A stretch of 64,000 nt of DNA from NCBI GenBank assembly GCA_014925825.1, contig JACGCK010000026.1:1-64000 (forward strand), given 5' to 3'. Each line of letters starts with the position of its first letter. Within the stretch, counting starts at the first letter, position 1. Origin of the DNA: Pholiota molesta. Taxonomy: Eukaryota > Basidiomycota > Agaricomycetes > Agaricales > Strophariaceae. Positions 46,520-57,897 of this stretch are shown here, piece after piece. Below the pieces are notes generated by a model. The model made no database searches, was not told where the DNA came from, and saw nothing but the letters and a program-made list of their open reading frames with translations. A program made the position numbers and the translations under genes.

Positions 46520-47879
46520 ATGTCAGTCAAAGCATTCTATCACAAGGATGAACCTTCTTGTCTCCCATACCTGCCACCGGAACTATGGACGATGATATTT
46601 CAGCATGCAACGTGGGTGCCTGGAGGCTACGATCCCGAGTTAACGACCTTGACATTCCGTCTCGACACGAATGTAATGAATAAAGAGCGAGTAAAAGAAT
46701 GGAGGAAGGCGTTGGTCAGTCAGAGCTTTATATCTGTTCCAGTCTTATCCTGAGGAGAGCTTCGATGATAAAATCGTTTAGGTAACAAGACGAGCTCTGG
46801 TGCGAGTAAGCAAAACGTGGTACACATTGGCATCGCCTTTCCTCTACGAGTATATTCTCCTTGGAAAAGGAAAGGCTGTTGCACCTTTGCTTTGCGGAAT
46901 GCATAGAACGGAGCAAGGTGTCAAATCTGAATATACCACACGACCGATAGGAAGGTGGACCAAGCGCCTCGACGTTAATTTCCGGGACAGCACGAGTAAT
47001 GCAAGAGCTGACATGGACGCATTGGCAGATTTAATGACACACCTGCCCAACCTTCGCGTCCTGACGTTCTCGATTACAGGACACCAGTACAAGAAAATAT
47101 TGCCCGGGAAAATTCTGGAATCTGTCTCTTGTCGCGAAACCCTGAAATTTGTTCATTTCTACACATACTGTCGTCCACCGAGCGAGAGTTGGGCTGCCTT
47201 CCTGGAACAACATTTCTATCTCGAATCGGTTGACTTGAATTATTGGTTATTCGATGGAAGGTTCGAGACACGACTCGATTTCCTGCGGACTGTCCACCTG
47301 AATACCGTTCCGAGATCTCTCGTGGAAACCTTTCCCGAAGATCCCACATGGTGCGCCAACTTCCCCGCCGTCAGAGCCGTGACATACGACATGGAATTCA
47401 ATCGTATGACGACGAACAAGTCCAACGGTTCTTCACTGCAGTTGGCCCCAAATTGACAACCATTCACTCAACCAGCTCTACTTCGACCAGGACAACTATG
47501 ATGTCTTAGTCTCGGCCAATATGGACAACACATTGGGCTGGATCCTAAGGGAATGCCATGTCTTGAAGCGTATCATTCTCTTGTTTAGCTCCTGGTACTT
47601 TCTCGCGTTCTTCGAGGACAGCCCTGCATTTCCATCTCAAGTCTCCACGCTTGTTATTCGTATCATCAAATACCAGATTTCCAAGAAAATGACTGCCTAT
47701 CTATTCCAAAGGATATTCCCATTGTTGAAACTCGGATCCGGACCTCAAAACGATCCAATTTTCCGGTGGGATAAATATTCGGGGATTACGGACCCACGAA
47801 GGCATTGGCGGAAGGATTACGGCGCATGAGTGACATAGGCCTTGTTATCTTGGATGATGAAGGATGTATTATGGAGTAG
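46520..47879 (+). pseudogene. F-box-like copy 3, frameshifted
   Basis: Starts MSVKAFYHKDEPSCLPYLPP with the F-box motif and the same intron position as copy 1. Exon 2 is open from about 46784 (VTRRALVRVSKTWYTLASPF) to about 47410, then continues in a second frame (DDEQVQRFFTAVGPKLTTIH) and a third (MDNTLGWILRECHVLKRIIL), and finally loses frame again before the usual end DDEGCIME at 47879. At least three indels relative to copy 1 make a functional product unlikely. More diverged than copies 1 and 2, so an older duplicate. Confidence 0.8.
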
Positions 47880-48151
47880 GTTTTTGCTAGGTCGGGACTT
47901 GGCCAGGGCCATTACAGTGGATCACAATATATTTTGTAGTAGATGTTCTAGAGCACTTGTCAGCTCTACGTTAGTTCTGCATTTCGGTAATGCGCAATTC
48001 GTCTGAAGCGTCTTTTTGATTTTATACACGATTTATCACGACTTCTGCACGGTATGAAAGCTGCCTTCCTTCTGCATTGCAAACACGGTCTTCTGAAGAT
48101 GCAACAATCAGCAAGATGGCTCGATTCTAAGGTAAACTAGCGATACAGTAA
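47880..48151. other. Short intergenic interval
   Basis: Convergent 3' ends of F-box copy 3 and the DUF6533 gene. Nothing else was seen. Confidence 0.4.
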
Positions 48152-49633
48152 TCAAGGATGTTCATCGCAGAAGGTCAAAAAGCCTCGTTTGCACCGAATC
48201 TGTAGCGGCATTAGAGATTGAAGAGATAGTTGACGACTCTCCAGTCCCAACCCCGCGGCAGCATGAAAGCTCTCAAACGTCGCGATATAGCTTGTAAGTA
48301 TGATACTCGCATCATCAGTGGCTCCAGGGTTACGATAATTCTCGCGCGCAAGCACTTCGAGAGGGAGTTTTTGCATGTGCATAATAAGGCGACATGTCTG
48401 AGAGAAATAAAAAATCAAAATTCAAAAATGGTGAGATGGAAGTCTCGTACCCCAATGGACATTAGGACGATGGGCCACCTAGGGAAGATGTGTTTGTCAA
48501 TTCTTGGCCCGAGGGAAGACAGGAGGGGAGGGCGTACACGAAAATTATGTGAGGTTTAGATACTTGAATAAATAGAGAATAAGGGACGATCGTGACCCAC
48601 ATGGCTGTTATAAGATGGAGCAATAAGGTGATATATATCAGAAACAAAATTTGAAGTATGCAGGTCGTGGTCTGAACTTACAAACTATGAGAACAAATAC
48701 ACGAGCGCCATCATGAACGACGATGTGGACCACGGGCGATGCCCCAGATGCCACTCTTCTTTTCGCGACAGTGAGAAATAATAATACAACTTGTGTAATT
48801 ATGACGGCAGCCCTACATTCGGTAGCTTGTAAGTAAAGGTGGTGGTTTACCGAGGCAAAAATAAAGAAAAAAGGACGCACATGATATAGACAACATCGTG
48901 AGGAGTTTCCAATATATCGCAAGTGCTGCTAAATGGTACAAGATAGAGAGTGCGCGAGGTACAGTGGCGACCAACGAGCCCTGGACAACTAAAAGGCTTG
49001 CTAGAAGGTCCCCATCGTCCAGTTGCGATTGTACAGAATATACACTGTTCCATAGTATCAGTTAGTCTGTTCAAATATATCATTGCTCGGGTCGATATTA
49101 CCTCTGAGCATGATTAGACTATCGATGGAGGCCAAGAGGAGGCATGCACCCACGGTCAACATAAGAAACCATCCTATGCACCCATTTCTTGGAACAGGGA
49201 CATTGGATAACGGTCCAAAGACGAAAAAGACATTCGCTCTGTGAATCAGCGTTCCCATCAATTAAGTTCCATAGATGAAACATTGAAATGCTACAGGAGG
49301 CGCTCACATTTGGATTGCAAGAGTGGAATACCGAGCGAACAAGTACAGTGCTTTGACACGGTTCATGGAGCCCCTGTATATTTCGAAGTAACATGAAATG
49401 GGTAGACATTCTTCGTGCAGTGACGCTACTCACTTCCAGATGTATTTGTATTCATCTTCAAAGGTTAAGCGTACTCCCATAGCAAGCACACCGCAGCGCT
49501 TACTGAAGAAGATATGGAAATCAATAAAGTTGGTCCGACATTGCGAGAATGGCAAGTACGCACGACACACAACATTACGAACGAGGACAACCTCCTCCAA
49601 TCCTCTTGGTTTGAACGCCTGGATCTTGTTCAT
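48152..49633 (-). pseudogene. DUF6533-like multi-helix membrane protein, probably frameshifted
   Basis: Exons with good splice borders can be followed from about 49500 down: LTFEDEYKYIWK plus GSMNRVKALYLFARYSTLAI (the DUF6533 signature with its acidic-aromatic motif), then ANVFFVFGPLSNVP, GCIGWFLMLTVGACLLLASI and VYILYNRNWTMG. Downstream blocks are TCDILETPHDVVYI, QVVLLFLTVAKRRVASGASP, VVHIVVHDGARVFVLIV, MWVTIVPYSLFIQ and the terminal TCRLIMHMQKLPLEVLA. The family is basidiomycete-enriched with about seven helices and unknown function. Around 48960-49015 the frame changes after NWTMG and probably again before FSSTCDIL, so I lean to a damaged gene. The N-terminal exon and start are uncertain. 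Confidence 0.55.
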
Positions 49634-50305
49634 CTACTGTCGGTGCCGAATCCTCAGTCCTCTTCAGGATTGAAAAATACCGTTCAACGTTCAACGTTGA
49701 GCAGTTCAACGTTGGAAGCATTAAGAGACAGCACCGGGAAAGATTTATGAACCTGACACTGCCGAAGTAGACACTGGACAGGGTCTAAAAGCGTCGCGGG
49801 TGCGAGCGATCGAGCACTTTTATAGACGGGCCCGGGATGTATCGGCTCAGCGGCTTCCTCGGTGTCTGTGAAGTGTGTGGCATTCCGCGGCGTCTGTACA
49901 GTAGAGACGCTCTGAATCCGTCATGGGATGTCAATAAATTCACTGCATCTGCCCTCAGGTGACTCCGACAGCTGCGAGAAAAGAATGCTTCAAGGTTTTT
50001 TTTCTCTGAACCATAGAAGTTAGTAGCTTGACTCTGCCTAGGCTGCGGCTGTCCCGAGTCTAGATTTGTTATCGCCGATGCGCTCTTTTGGAAAGGCTGC
50101 CAAAGAGTTGACTTACAGCATGAATCAACCGTGTAGCTACAACCGCTTGCTTTTGGTTTAACTCGAAAGTCGTGTTGGATGTGATCGATCAATCACCACT
50201 TTGTAGCACAGTAATACTTCTCGACGATGTCTGCGTGTGTGTAGAATCAATGCAGTTGCCAGAATACATGCATTTCTGTAGGGCCAGCTATATAAATATA
50301 AAACA
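49634..50305. other. Intergenic interval
   Basis: No supported gene. A few short GTTCAACG repeats lie near 49680-49710. Confidence 0.4.
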
Positions 50306-51157
50306 TCAAAGCGCCATCGAGAGTCCCACAAGGGCAGGCCAAACGATAAACATCAATCGAAATCTCATCTTGTCCATATCCATCGCAAAATGCCCTCTTG
50401 GGTTGCTTCGTCTTCCTAGTGCCCAGTTCCAGTTCATGCCGGACTTGCGCTGCTCTTCTTGGTTGGGCTGGGCTGAGACGTCGAACGCCAGCAATACGGG
50501 ACAGGATTGTACTTGTTACAGTCACAACAGAAGAAGAAGAGATGCAACGGAAGACGAGGACGGACGTGCGAAAGGGCTTTGAATGATGTTGAAGTCGGCG
50601 GTGTAGATGGTTTGATGGGGTTCGACGGTGATGAAATGGAGAGTACTGTGTATTGAGGATTGACGACGGTATACGTTATAAGAAAAGAAGGAACAAACTA
50701 AAGATGGTAGTTGGTGGGGACGTTGGATGGTATAAAGACCGTTGTAGAAGGGATAACGGGTTGATTTCTTTCCCAATTGTCGCCAGATATGTCTAGAATT
50801 GCATTTGAATCATGTAAACGCAAAACAAAGCATATAAATTCGGAAAGCCAGATAATGTGGGAACACGCCGAGATGAGCGCCGAAACCATCATAGGTTGCA
50901 ATGTTGCCCATGAAAGATCTTTGGCCGTACAGAGAAAACACACTCACACTTCTGCCTGCGTAGAGGTCGATTTTCAAATTTCCCGTCAGATTCAATAAAG
51001 GCGATTTTCCATCTTCCATCCATTTGACTTCAGCGGGAAGGCCAGCTTCATATATCGTACTTGAGACTGGTTTGATGGGATATAAGGAGCCCGCAACGGT
51101 CCAGACGTGAAGCAAAAGTGTCGCCAGGACAGAGAACGAATAGGAAGGTCCAGTCAT
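50306..51157 (-). CDS. Kre9/Knh1-like cell-wall protein (Ser/Thr-rich, signal peptide)
   Basis: The start MTGPSYSFSVLATLLLHVWT (51157) is a secretory signal. It is followed by SLYPIKPVSSTIYEAGLPAE and VKWMEDG..NLKIDLYAGR, the Ig-like N-terminal fold of Kre9/Knh1 proteins. Later pieces typical of fungal relatives are FIPSNVPTNYH, LHFITVEPHQTIYTADF and a hydrophobic C-terminal end MRFRLMFIVWPALVGLSMAL (stop at 50306) suited to a GPI signal or membrane anchor. Kre9-type proteins take part in beta-1,6-glucan assembly in yeast. The basidiomycete role is less clear. Internal exon borders between about 50540 and 50960 are only partly resolved. It is divergent from the GCP2 gene and may share its upstream region. 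Confidence 0.65.
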
Positions 51158-51768
51158 TTCTGCAGGTTTCTCGATACGTGATCCAAAAGATTGGTCGCCC
51201 GAGGATCGAACAGCTAGAACAGAACAGAAATTCAAACCGAGTACCCGCCCCAGTAAGGAATATTCAGACGAGGTGGCAAGCCAAAGTCAAGCCAGCGTTG
51301 ACTGGTGTTGGCCGATGAACCACCTGGGATACAGCACCAAGATTTGAGACACAAGACAAAACAGACACAATAGAATGGGCTTCGTCGAATATCTACCAGA
51401 GAAGTATGTAGCAGAGAGTAAGTACGAACTTGGTACGAACAGAAATTGCAAGTTGGACGGAATTCGAACTCAGAAAAAACTGAAGTACTGGCGGACTTTT
51501 ATTACATATCTTCGGCGGACTGGGCCGAGCAATCATCACAAAAAAGGTTGGTGCTTTATCCCCCACTTCAGAAGGCTTTATGGGTTGAGATTGCCTATTC
51601 TTTTTCAATGAATCCTAAAATCTACATTCAATGGCATGAACTACTCTGCAGTGAACGTTTGGCAGCTCGCAAAAAGTATGGAGGTATTACAATCGGAGTT
51701 GAATCGCATGCGGCACGCCTTCCTTCTGCTCGTTCTGAGGCTAAAGCACTTCAACCATCTCTGCAATC
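51158..51768. other. Divergent promoter region between Kre9-like and GCP2 genes
   Basis: About 600 bp. Short frames on the plus strand (51375-51760) show no domain and may be leader or unrecognised 5' exon sequence of GCP2. Confidence 0.4.
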
Positions 51769-54700
51769 ATGGATCCTTATACCCCCGAACGCGAACAGGA
51801 ACCAGAAAAAAGAACATTGGCTTATCACAGAAGGAATACACTAAGGTAAGCCAAGCATATCTCGGGTTGATTGTAAACAATGAATCCCTGGGTAGATTAC
51901 AGGAACGATCGCGTCTGTGCGGCGGCATCGACAGCCTTTGGACGATGTTGAGGACGGGTTGGACCCAGGAAGTCATTTCTCTCGTGATGGGCACTCGAAA
52001 AGTACGCGTTTATGTCTTTCTAACGTCCAGATCCTTGACCACTTCGTGATTATAGGCCACAACGACTCATCGTTCATCGCGGAAACTTCTTTCGTTCGCG
52101 CACCGCTCAACTCACGCGTCGTATCTTCGTCAAACGCCCCCAAATCCAAAGGAAAGGCGAAGCAGGAGTCGTTGGATCGTATACCGCTGGATATCCAAGA
52201 GGCTCTGATACTGGAGGATTTGTTGTTTGTGTTGACGGTATGTCGAGTCTGTCTGCATAACCGATCATCCTTGCCAATACGCCCAAGGGAATTGAAGGCA
52301 CATACATAACATACCACCCCGAATACTCACCGGAAGATGACGATCCTCTGCAGGGGATTCGTTTCGTCGTCTCTTCATCACTAGGTTTGTGGCCTCGGTT
52401 CAGTGTACCGCTCCTCTAATCAGTTCTTTGGTTAGATTCATCCCTTAGCGACCTCGTCGAACGAATATTACCCCTTGGCATGTACTATACAGCCATCTCT
52501 GCATTCGTAGAGCACAGGAGCCACCTCGACTATGGGCTGGTAAATCACGCGCTCTGCGCTGCGATTCGCGAAATGCTTCGCGACTACCAAACTTTACTCT
52601 CACAACTCGAACACGCATTCAACACCTCACCCTCGTTCTCTCTCCAAAAACTCTGGTTTTACGTCCACCCGACCGTGCATACGCTATCCCTGATCTACCA
52701 ACTCATCCTTGAACTTGCTACGGCCGACGATCCGGGTGCGATCTTTCATCTTCTTCGTCCAGCTCCGAAGAGGATGACGAAGAAGCGGCGAAGAACGAAG
52801 CTCTAGGTCTCGGAGGCGCCTCCTTGAAAGCGGTGTTATCGGAAATCAACAAAGGAGACATCGCTGGTTCAAGTAGCGGCATTTCAGTCAAGGGTGGCGA
52901 GGTGTTGACTATCATCTACGAGCGGATGCAGAATATGAGTGGAGATCCTACAGCCAGCATGATCTACGGGAAATTGCTGAAGAAGGCAGGGAAGCCGTAC
53001 GTGGAGATGTTGAGGGACTGGGTCGCCAGCGGAAGGTTAATGGACCCTTACGAGGAGTTGCTTGTGAAGGAAAGCAAGTTCATCGATAGAGGCACTTTGG
53101 AGATGGATTATACGGATGAATACTGGGAACGAAGATACACGGTACGCTCCTATCGTGATTTTGCCTTCAACAATATTCATAAAGAAGCTGTAGCTGCGAG
53201 ACGGTTCAACGTCAACAGGATCGTCAAAGCGCCATCAAGCTGGGATACCGTCTCCTCGTTCAGCAGGTGGTCGTTTACCTGGCGGTGCGTGCGTGCCCCC
53301 ATTGCTGGAGAGCTGGAAGCACAAAATCCTGCTGGCTGGAAAATATTTGAACGTAATTCGAGAGTGTGGAATTGAAATGCCTCGAGATAAAGCCTATGGC
53401 GATGATGAAGAATTATCCATGGACGAAGAAAGGTACGTAAGATGCTTCGTATCATTGTCAGGCATCTAGACCTGACCCTTACATTTGTAAGGTTTTACAA
53501 ATTCATCGAAGATGCCTATTCTCATGCCAATCGCACGTTACTGCAACTGCTCCTCAAGGATCAACAACTTATACCTCGATTACGTTCGCTGAAGCGCTTT
53601 TTCTTCCTTTCTCAGTCATCATTCTTTACGAATCTGCTTGATCTTTCCGCGACGGAGCTTCGGAAATCCTCAAAATCTGCTTCGGTCGTCAAATTACAAA
53701 GCCTCTTGGATCTGGCCCTCAATACAGATGCAGTGGGCGAGGATGCATTGTTTAGAGAGGATATACGTGTGACGATGGCGGACAGTGGCTTGTATGACTT
53801 CCTCATGAAAGTCGTCACTGTCACTGGCGCCGTGAAGGCTGAAGAAGGCCCCGCTGGACCCGAAGAAACGAAGAAGGAAAAAGAAGAAAAGAAACCAATG
53901 CAAGGTGAGTATCGCCGCCATCGAAATGAAGAAACGTCCTCACTAGTATTGCGTAGCCATTGACGCGATGATGTTCGACTACCAAGTGAAATTCCCCCTT
54001 TCCCTCGTCATCTCACGAAAGACGATCCTCCGCTACCAGCTCCTCTTCCGCTTCCTCCTGCACCTCAAGCACGTTGAGCAGGGGCTCTGCAGCATGTGGA
54101 CGGAGCAGATGACCACGCCGTGGCGCTGCCCCGTGCCCCACCACCCCGAGTTCGCGGGCTGGCGCCTGCGCGTGTGCCTCCTCCGCGCGCGGATGCTGGC
54201 GTTCGTGCAGCAGATCCTGGCGTATGTGACGTTTGAGGTGCTCGAGCCGAACTGGCATGCGCTGGAGGCGAAGCTGGAGAAAGTGGTCACTGTGGATCAG
54301 CTGTTGAGGGACCATGTGGATTTCTTGGATACGTGTCTTAAGGAGAGCATGTTGACGAGCTCGAGTCTTATACGAGTGAGTGTCAATATTGTTCCTTCGG
54401 AATATGCATGCTGAGAGCATTATTCCTTGTTGGATGAATAGGCGTGTTCGAAATCAATTATTGCGTGCCAGACTTTCGCTTTCTATTCGTCGTCTTTCAC
54501 GAAATCTGCCAATCAGGCTATTGCGGCTGAGGACCCGGCCAATGATCCCTCAAAATCGAAACGGTGGGATATTTTGAATAGGTTTGAAGCCCATTTCAAT
54601 CACTGGTGCGTTCAGTTTGTTCATTGTGTGCCTTGAATTAATGATGTTTACTTTTCTTTAGGTTGACGTACGTCCTCTGCCATTTTTGAGATATCTTCAG

Positions 54701-54839
54701 TCGATTGACATTGTGTGATTCTCGTTTTCAGAGTCATCTTGGACATGTTCAATTCAATGCGTCAAGCGACAATGTTTCTTTGCTGCCTCTCGTTGTCCGG
54801 TTAAATAGTATCAAATCCGCTTATACTACAGAAAGCTAA
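51769..54839 (+). CDS. Gamma-tubulin complex component 2 (Spc97/Alp4 family)
   Basis: The body is a chain of exons with Spc97/Spc98 features: LDHFVIIGHNDSSFIAETSF, LDIQEALILEDLLFVLT, GIRFVVSSSL, LSDLVERILPLGMYYTAISA (start of the GRIP1 region), VHPTVHTLSLIYQLILELAT, SGRLMDPYEELLVKESKFID, LLAGKYLNVIRECG, FYKFIEDAYSHANRTLLQLL, LRSLKRFFFLSQSSFFTNLL, MMFDYQVKFPLSLVISRKTI (GRIP2) and CLKESMLTSSSLIR. The final part RFEAHFNHWLTHLGHVQFNA needs a 6-nt exon (54662-54667) and ends SIKSAYTTES at 54839. With gamma-tubulin and GCP3 the protein forms the complex that nucleates microtubules at spindle pole bodies. The start is uncertain: MDPYTPEREQEPEKRTLAYH (51769) looks natural, but its splice phase does not fit the next clear exon near 51905. 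Confidence 0.88.
54662..54667 (+). other. Predicted 6-nt micro-exon of GCP2 (GTTGAC)
   Basis: The six bases sit between a TTTCTTTAG acceptor and a GTACGT donor. Including them and using the CAGAG acceptor at 54733 is the only way I found to keep the frame from HFNHW to THLGHVQFN and to SDNVSLLPLVVRLNSIKS, which is the expected C terminus. Confidence 0.55.
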
Positions 54840-55221
54840 TCGGTGAGCTCCTTCAATACATTTCCCGATGAGTTCCAGTGGTTAACAGTTTAGAGATACA
54901 GACATAATCTAAATTTGCTGTTGGCTTGCTTGCTGTGTATATAAATGTGTATCTCTTAAATAAATGCTGTATTTCAATTTTCAGAACACCGGAAACCGCT
55001 TCTCCAGAACTAGCTAAGTAGTATGATAGATATCAAAGGAAGGTGTTTAACTTATGTTACACCATTTGGCGGTACAAGACAGAGGATGTCACAGATGGTC
55101 ACAACTGCACATGATCTACGGAAGCGAAATCATTCGGAACAAACCCCTAACCCAAGAAAATCTGCTTTACTTCCGTTTACCACATACCTTTCTGTCTATT
55201 CTCTTCTTTTGACGCCGCGGA
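54840..55221. other. Intergenic interval
   Basis: 3' end of GCP2 and promoter of the CUE-domain gene. Nothing else is supported. Confidence 0.4.
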
Positions 55222-56524
55222 ATGGGCGAAGTCGTCAACGTGCTCGTCGCTTTCGCAGTTATCGTATTTATCTTTCGATGGGTTACATCAAGTGCGTGTC
55301 TCGCTTTCAAACTATCTCTCCTACAACCCCGGCCTTGGATGTTAGTGGCGTAGATGCACTGACATGCGCGCTATCCACTTATCAAATCTGGAGCCTCTTT
55401 GAGTTGCATGCGTTGATTTGTTGTTGGACTTGGACAATCCTCTGTCCTACGCTCTCAATATGATACTAACGAAAGCTCATTACCAGGCAATGAATCGCCG
55501 GCGCAACAATCAGCTGTTGATGCACTCGGGTTCCGACCCAAAAACATAACTCAGGAGATGGTACGCCCTTTGCGTCTTATTTTCTAGTGGTGTTGTTGTC
55601 CTGTCTTTCCAATAGTTGCTAGGGTCCTTTCATGTGTGCCGAAACCCCACTCTTCCTCATATTTTCCCTATTTCCTGGTGCACATCTCCCATAGAACCTC
55701 ATACTCATAACATTGTCGTTTAAACAGGTGGACACGATCTCCCACATGTTTCCTGACATACCAGCGTAAATGCTCCTTCATTCTCTAACGCGCAGCATGT
55801 CGCTCACTTCCACCTCCCATCTGATCTCATGCTTCCCCTTTGCTCACGGCGCCTTACCTGATCGTCTCTCGTAACTTTACTGAATTTTACATCAACACGC
55901 ACTTGTATGGCATCATTTTTCTCAGCGACAACATCCGCTATGACCTCCTAAGAACGGGCAGCGTCGAGCAAACGACAAATAAGATCCTTGAACGCGGATT
56001 CCTAGACGCAGTGCGTACCTTCCTATTTAAACTCCACCCATCCTCCATCCTCATCAATTCCAACTAACCCGAGTTCCCCTCCTCTAGCCACCCCCCGCAT
56101 ACCACACACTCTATCCGCGCAACCCCACCGTACCCGCGGGTACTCCGGCAACCACAGCGGCGGCCGCGGCCGCGAAGAAGAAGTCGGAGTCGCTCATCCA
56201 GCGGTATCACCTGGAAGAGCGGACGAAGACGGTGGAGGACATCAAGGAGGAGCAGCTGGGGGGGAAGGCGGTGTGGGAGGATAGCGCGGAGAAGCGGGAG
56301 GCGAGTTTAAGGGAGCGGAAGGCGCAGATGATTTTGGCTGCGAGACAGTATGTGTTTTTCTCTTGCTTTTCTTTTACTCCTACTTCTTTGGTCGATGTTA
56401 TTTTTCCTTGTTACTCGCGGATTCCCGCCATCTTTTCTCAATCTCATCTCCAATTCTGACCTTCCACTACCACAGGCGCCTGTTGGCTCAGAAAGAGGCA
56501 GAAGCGAAGAAGGCCACGTCATAA
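55222..56524 (+). CDS. CUE-domain ER membrane protein (Cue1/AUP1-like)
   Basis: Six exons. MGEVVNVLVAFAVIVFIFRW is a single N-terminal membrane anchor. A linker (GNESPAQQSAVDALGFRPKN) leads to the CUE domain VDTISHMFPDIPADNIRYDL..LRTGSVEQTTNKILERGFL, with the ubiquitin-binding MFP and dileucine-type motifs visible. A helical, charged tail follows (ESLIQRYHLEERTKTVEDIK, LRERKAQMILAARQRLLAQK) and the protein ends AEAKKATS at 56524. Anchor plus CUE plus charged C-terminal helix is the layout of yeast Cue1, which binds ubiquitin and recruits the E2 Ubc7 to the ER for ER-associated degradation. An orthologous role is likely. The gene appears complete. Confidence 0.82.
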
Positions 56525-56967
56525 TGTACCTCGTATTCCCCATAATCCGCAACGTATCTGCTTATTCTGATTCCATGTCCATCGATTTTTGTGTCCATTA
56601 TCATCGTACCGGCTGGTACGTTTCTTTTCTATTCTTAATGTCATTTGTTTTTACTGCTGGACTTTGTCATACGCCCTGCATTGCCAATATATTTAGGGTT
56701 TGGTTTATGTTTGCTGTGTTGGAGAGTGCTATTTGGTGTTTTTTTGTGAATATCGGACGCACTCGCGTTGTGGTTGGCTTGTGCATCAGTTTCAAACGAG
56801 GATTTGAAGTATAACGTGCGTCTTTGTCTTCCTATTTGTGTTATTTTGAAGAAGGCGCCGCCTCCTCTCTTTGAAAACAGTGTCGCCTCACATTGTCATC
56901 AGAGGCGTGAAAGCACAACTAAACAAACACACACAATGTTTGGTTATAACCGAAATTCAAACCGCAA
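56525..56967. other. Intergenic interval
   Basis: 3' end of the CUE-domain gene and upstream region of the next small gene. No recognised feature. Confidence 0.4.
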
Positions 56968-57489
56968 TTGAATTTCACCACCATTAGGATGCTAGAGGAT
57001 GCTTCGGCGCCTACCCCGCCGTCTGACGCGCAACCTCAAATACATTACCCAAGCCGCCCGTCCCCGAAGAACCCACCTCGACACTCGGTCATCGGTGGCT
57101 ATGTGTTTGACAATGCCACCTGCGTTGCTTGGGCTTCTCGCATACGTATGGCGCCGCTGAATCCCGAAATTGAGAATGATTCCGTCAGGGCTGTGTCCGT
57201 CCTTCTGCGGAAGGTTGAAGGGAAGCCCCATCGCGGATTTTTCACTATGGTTGGCCCAGAAAGCTTCAAGGAATACATGGTCGTGACTCGATCAGCGCCA
57301 TTTCGTGGGTGGGAGGGGATGGATCCGGAATTGATACCCAAATTTGAAGAGAGAGAACGCGAGGCTGTCGCTCGGGAGCTTCTTAAGGCAGAAGGTGGGC
57401 TTTCCGTCATTTGTATTCCTTCGACACCTTTATACAACATGGGCTTCGCAGGTGTCACTCAATATGAATTCAGAACAGAGTTGTATTAG
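56968..57489 (+). CDS. Hypothetical protein, 173 residues
   Basis: A single open frame from MNFTTIRMLEDASAPTPPSD (a second possible start is the Met at 56989) to EFRTELY. A Pro-rich N terminus precedes an apparently folded part (SVIGGYVFDNATCVAWASRI, GFFTMVGPESFKEYMVVTRS, VICIPSTPLYNMGFAGVTQY). No family is recognised and no introns are needed. Codon use looks coding. It lies between two well-supported genes on the same strand. Confidence 0.55.
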   Translation: MNFTTIRMLEDASAPTPPSDAQPQIHYPSRPSPKNPPRHSVIGGYVFDNATCVAWASRIRMAPLNPEIENDSVRAVSVLLRKVEGKPHRGFFTMVGPESFKEYMVVTRSAPFRGWEGMDPELIPKFEEREREAVARELLKAEGGLSVICIPSTPLYNMGFAGVTQYEFRTELY

Positions 57490-57897
57490 CTCATTGCAGT
57501 CTCAAGAGTCAAGATACTGTTGGTATAAATTCTCGAAGCAAGAGAGCTGCGAGGCGTAATGACATGTACGGCACTGGGAATGGATCAAAAGATATTTCAA
57601 ATTCAATCTTCGAGCCTATGCATGCTACAAATGCGGGAAATTCGTGAAACCCTTGCATTATCGCTGTCGAATTTTGCCTAGTAGAGGGATTTTGGCTACA
57701 TCCTGTTCCATGGAGATACTCTCAGACATACTCTATTTCTGCATCCTCAATTGATCAACTAATTCACTCCAGGTGGTTCTGTGGCGATTCCTGGCGAAAA
57801 CCTCTCAATCTACATAAAAAGACGACCAATGGCTCAAAACGCGCATATGTTCTGTATATCTATGGAGGTCTGAGGGTTGGGAATTTGTCTGCAAAAA
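57490..57897. other. Intergenic interval
   Basis: Upstream region of the P-type ATPase. Nothing else is supported. Confidence 0.4.
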
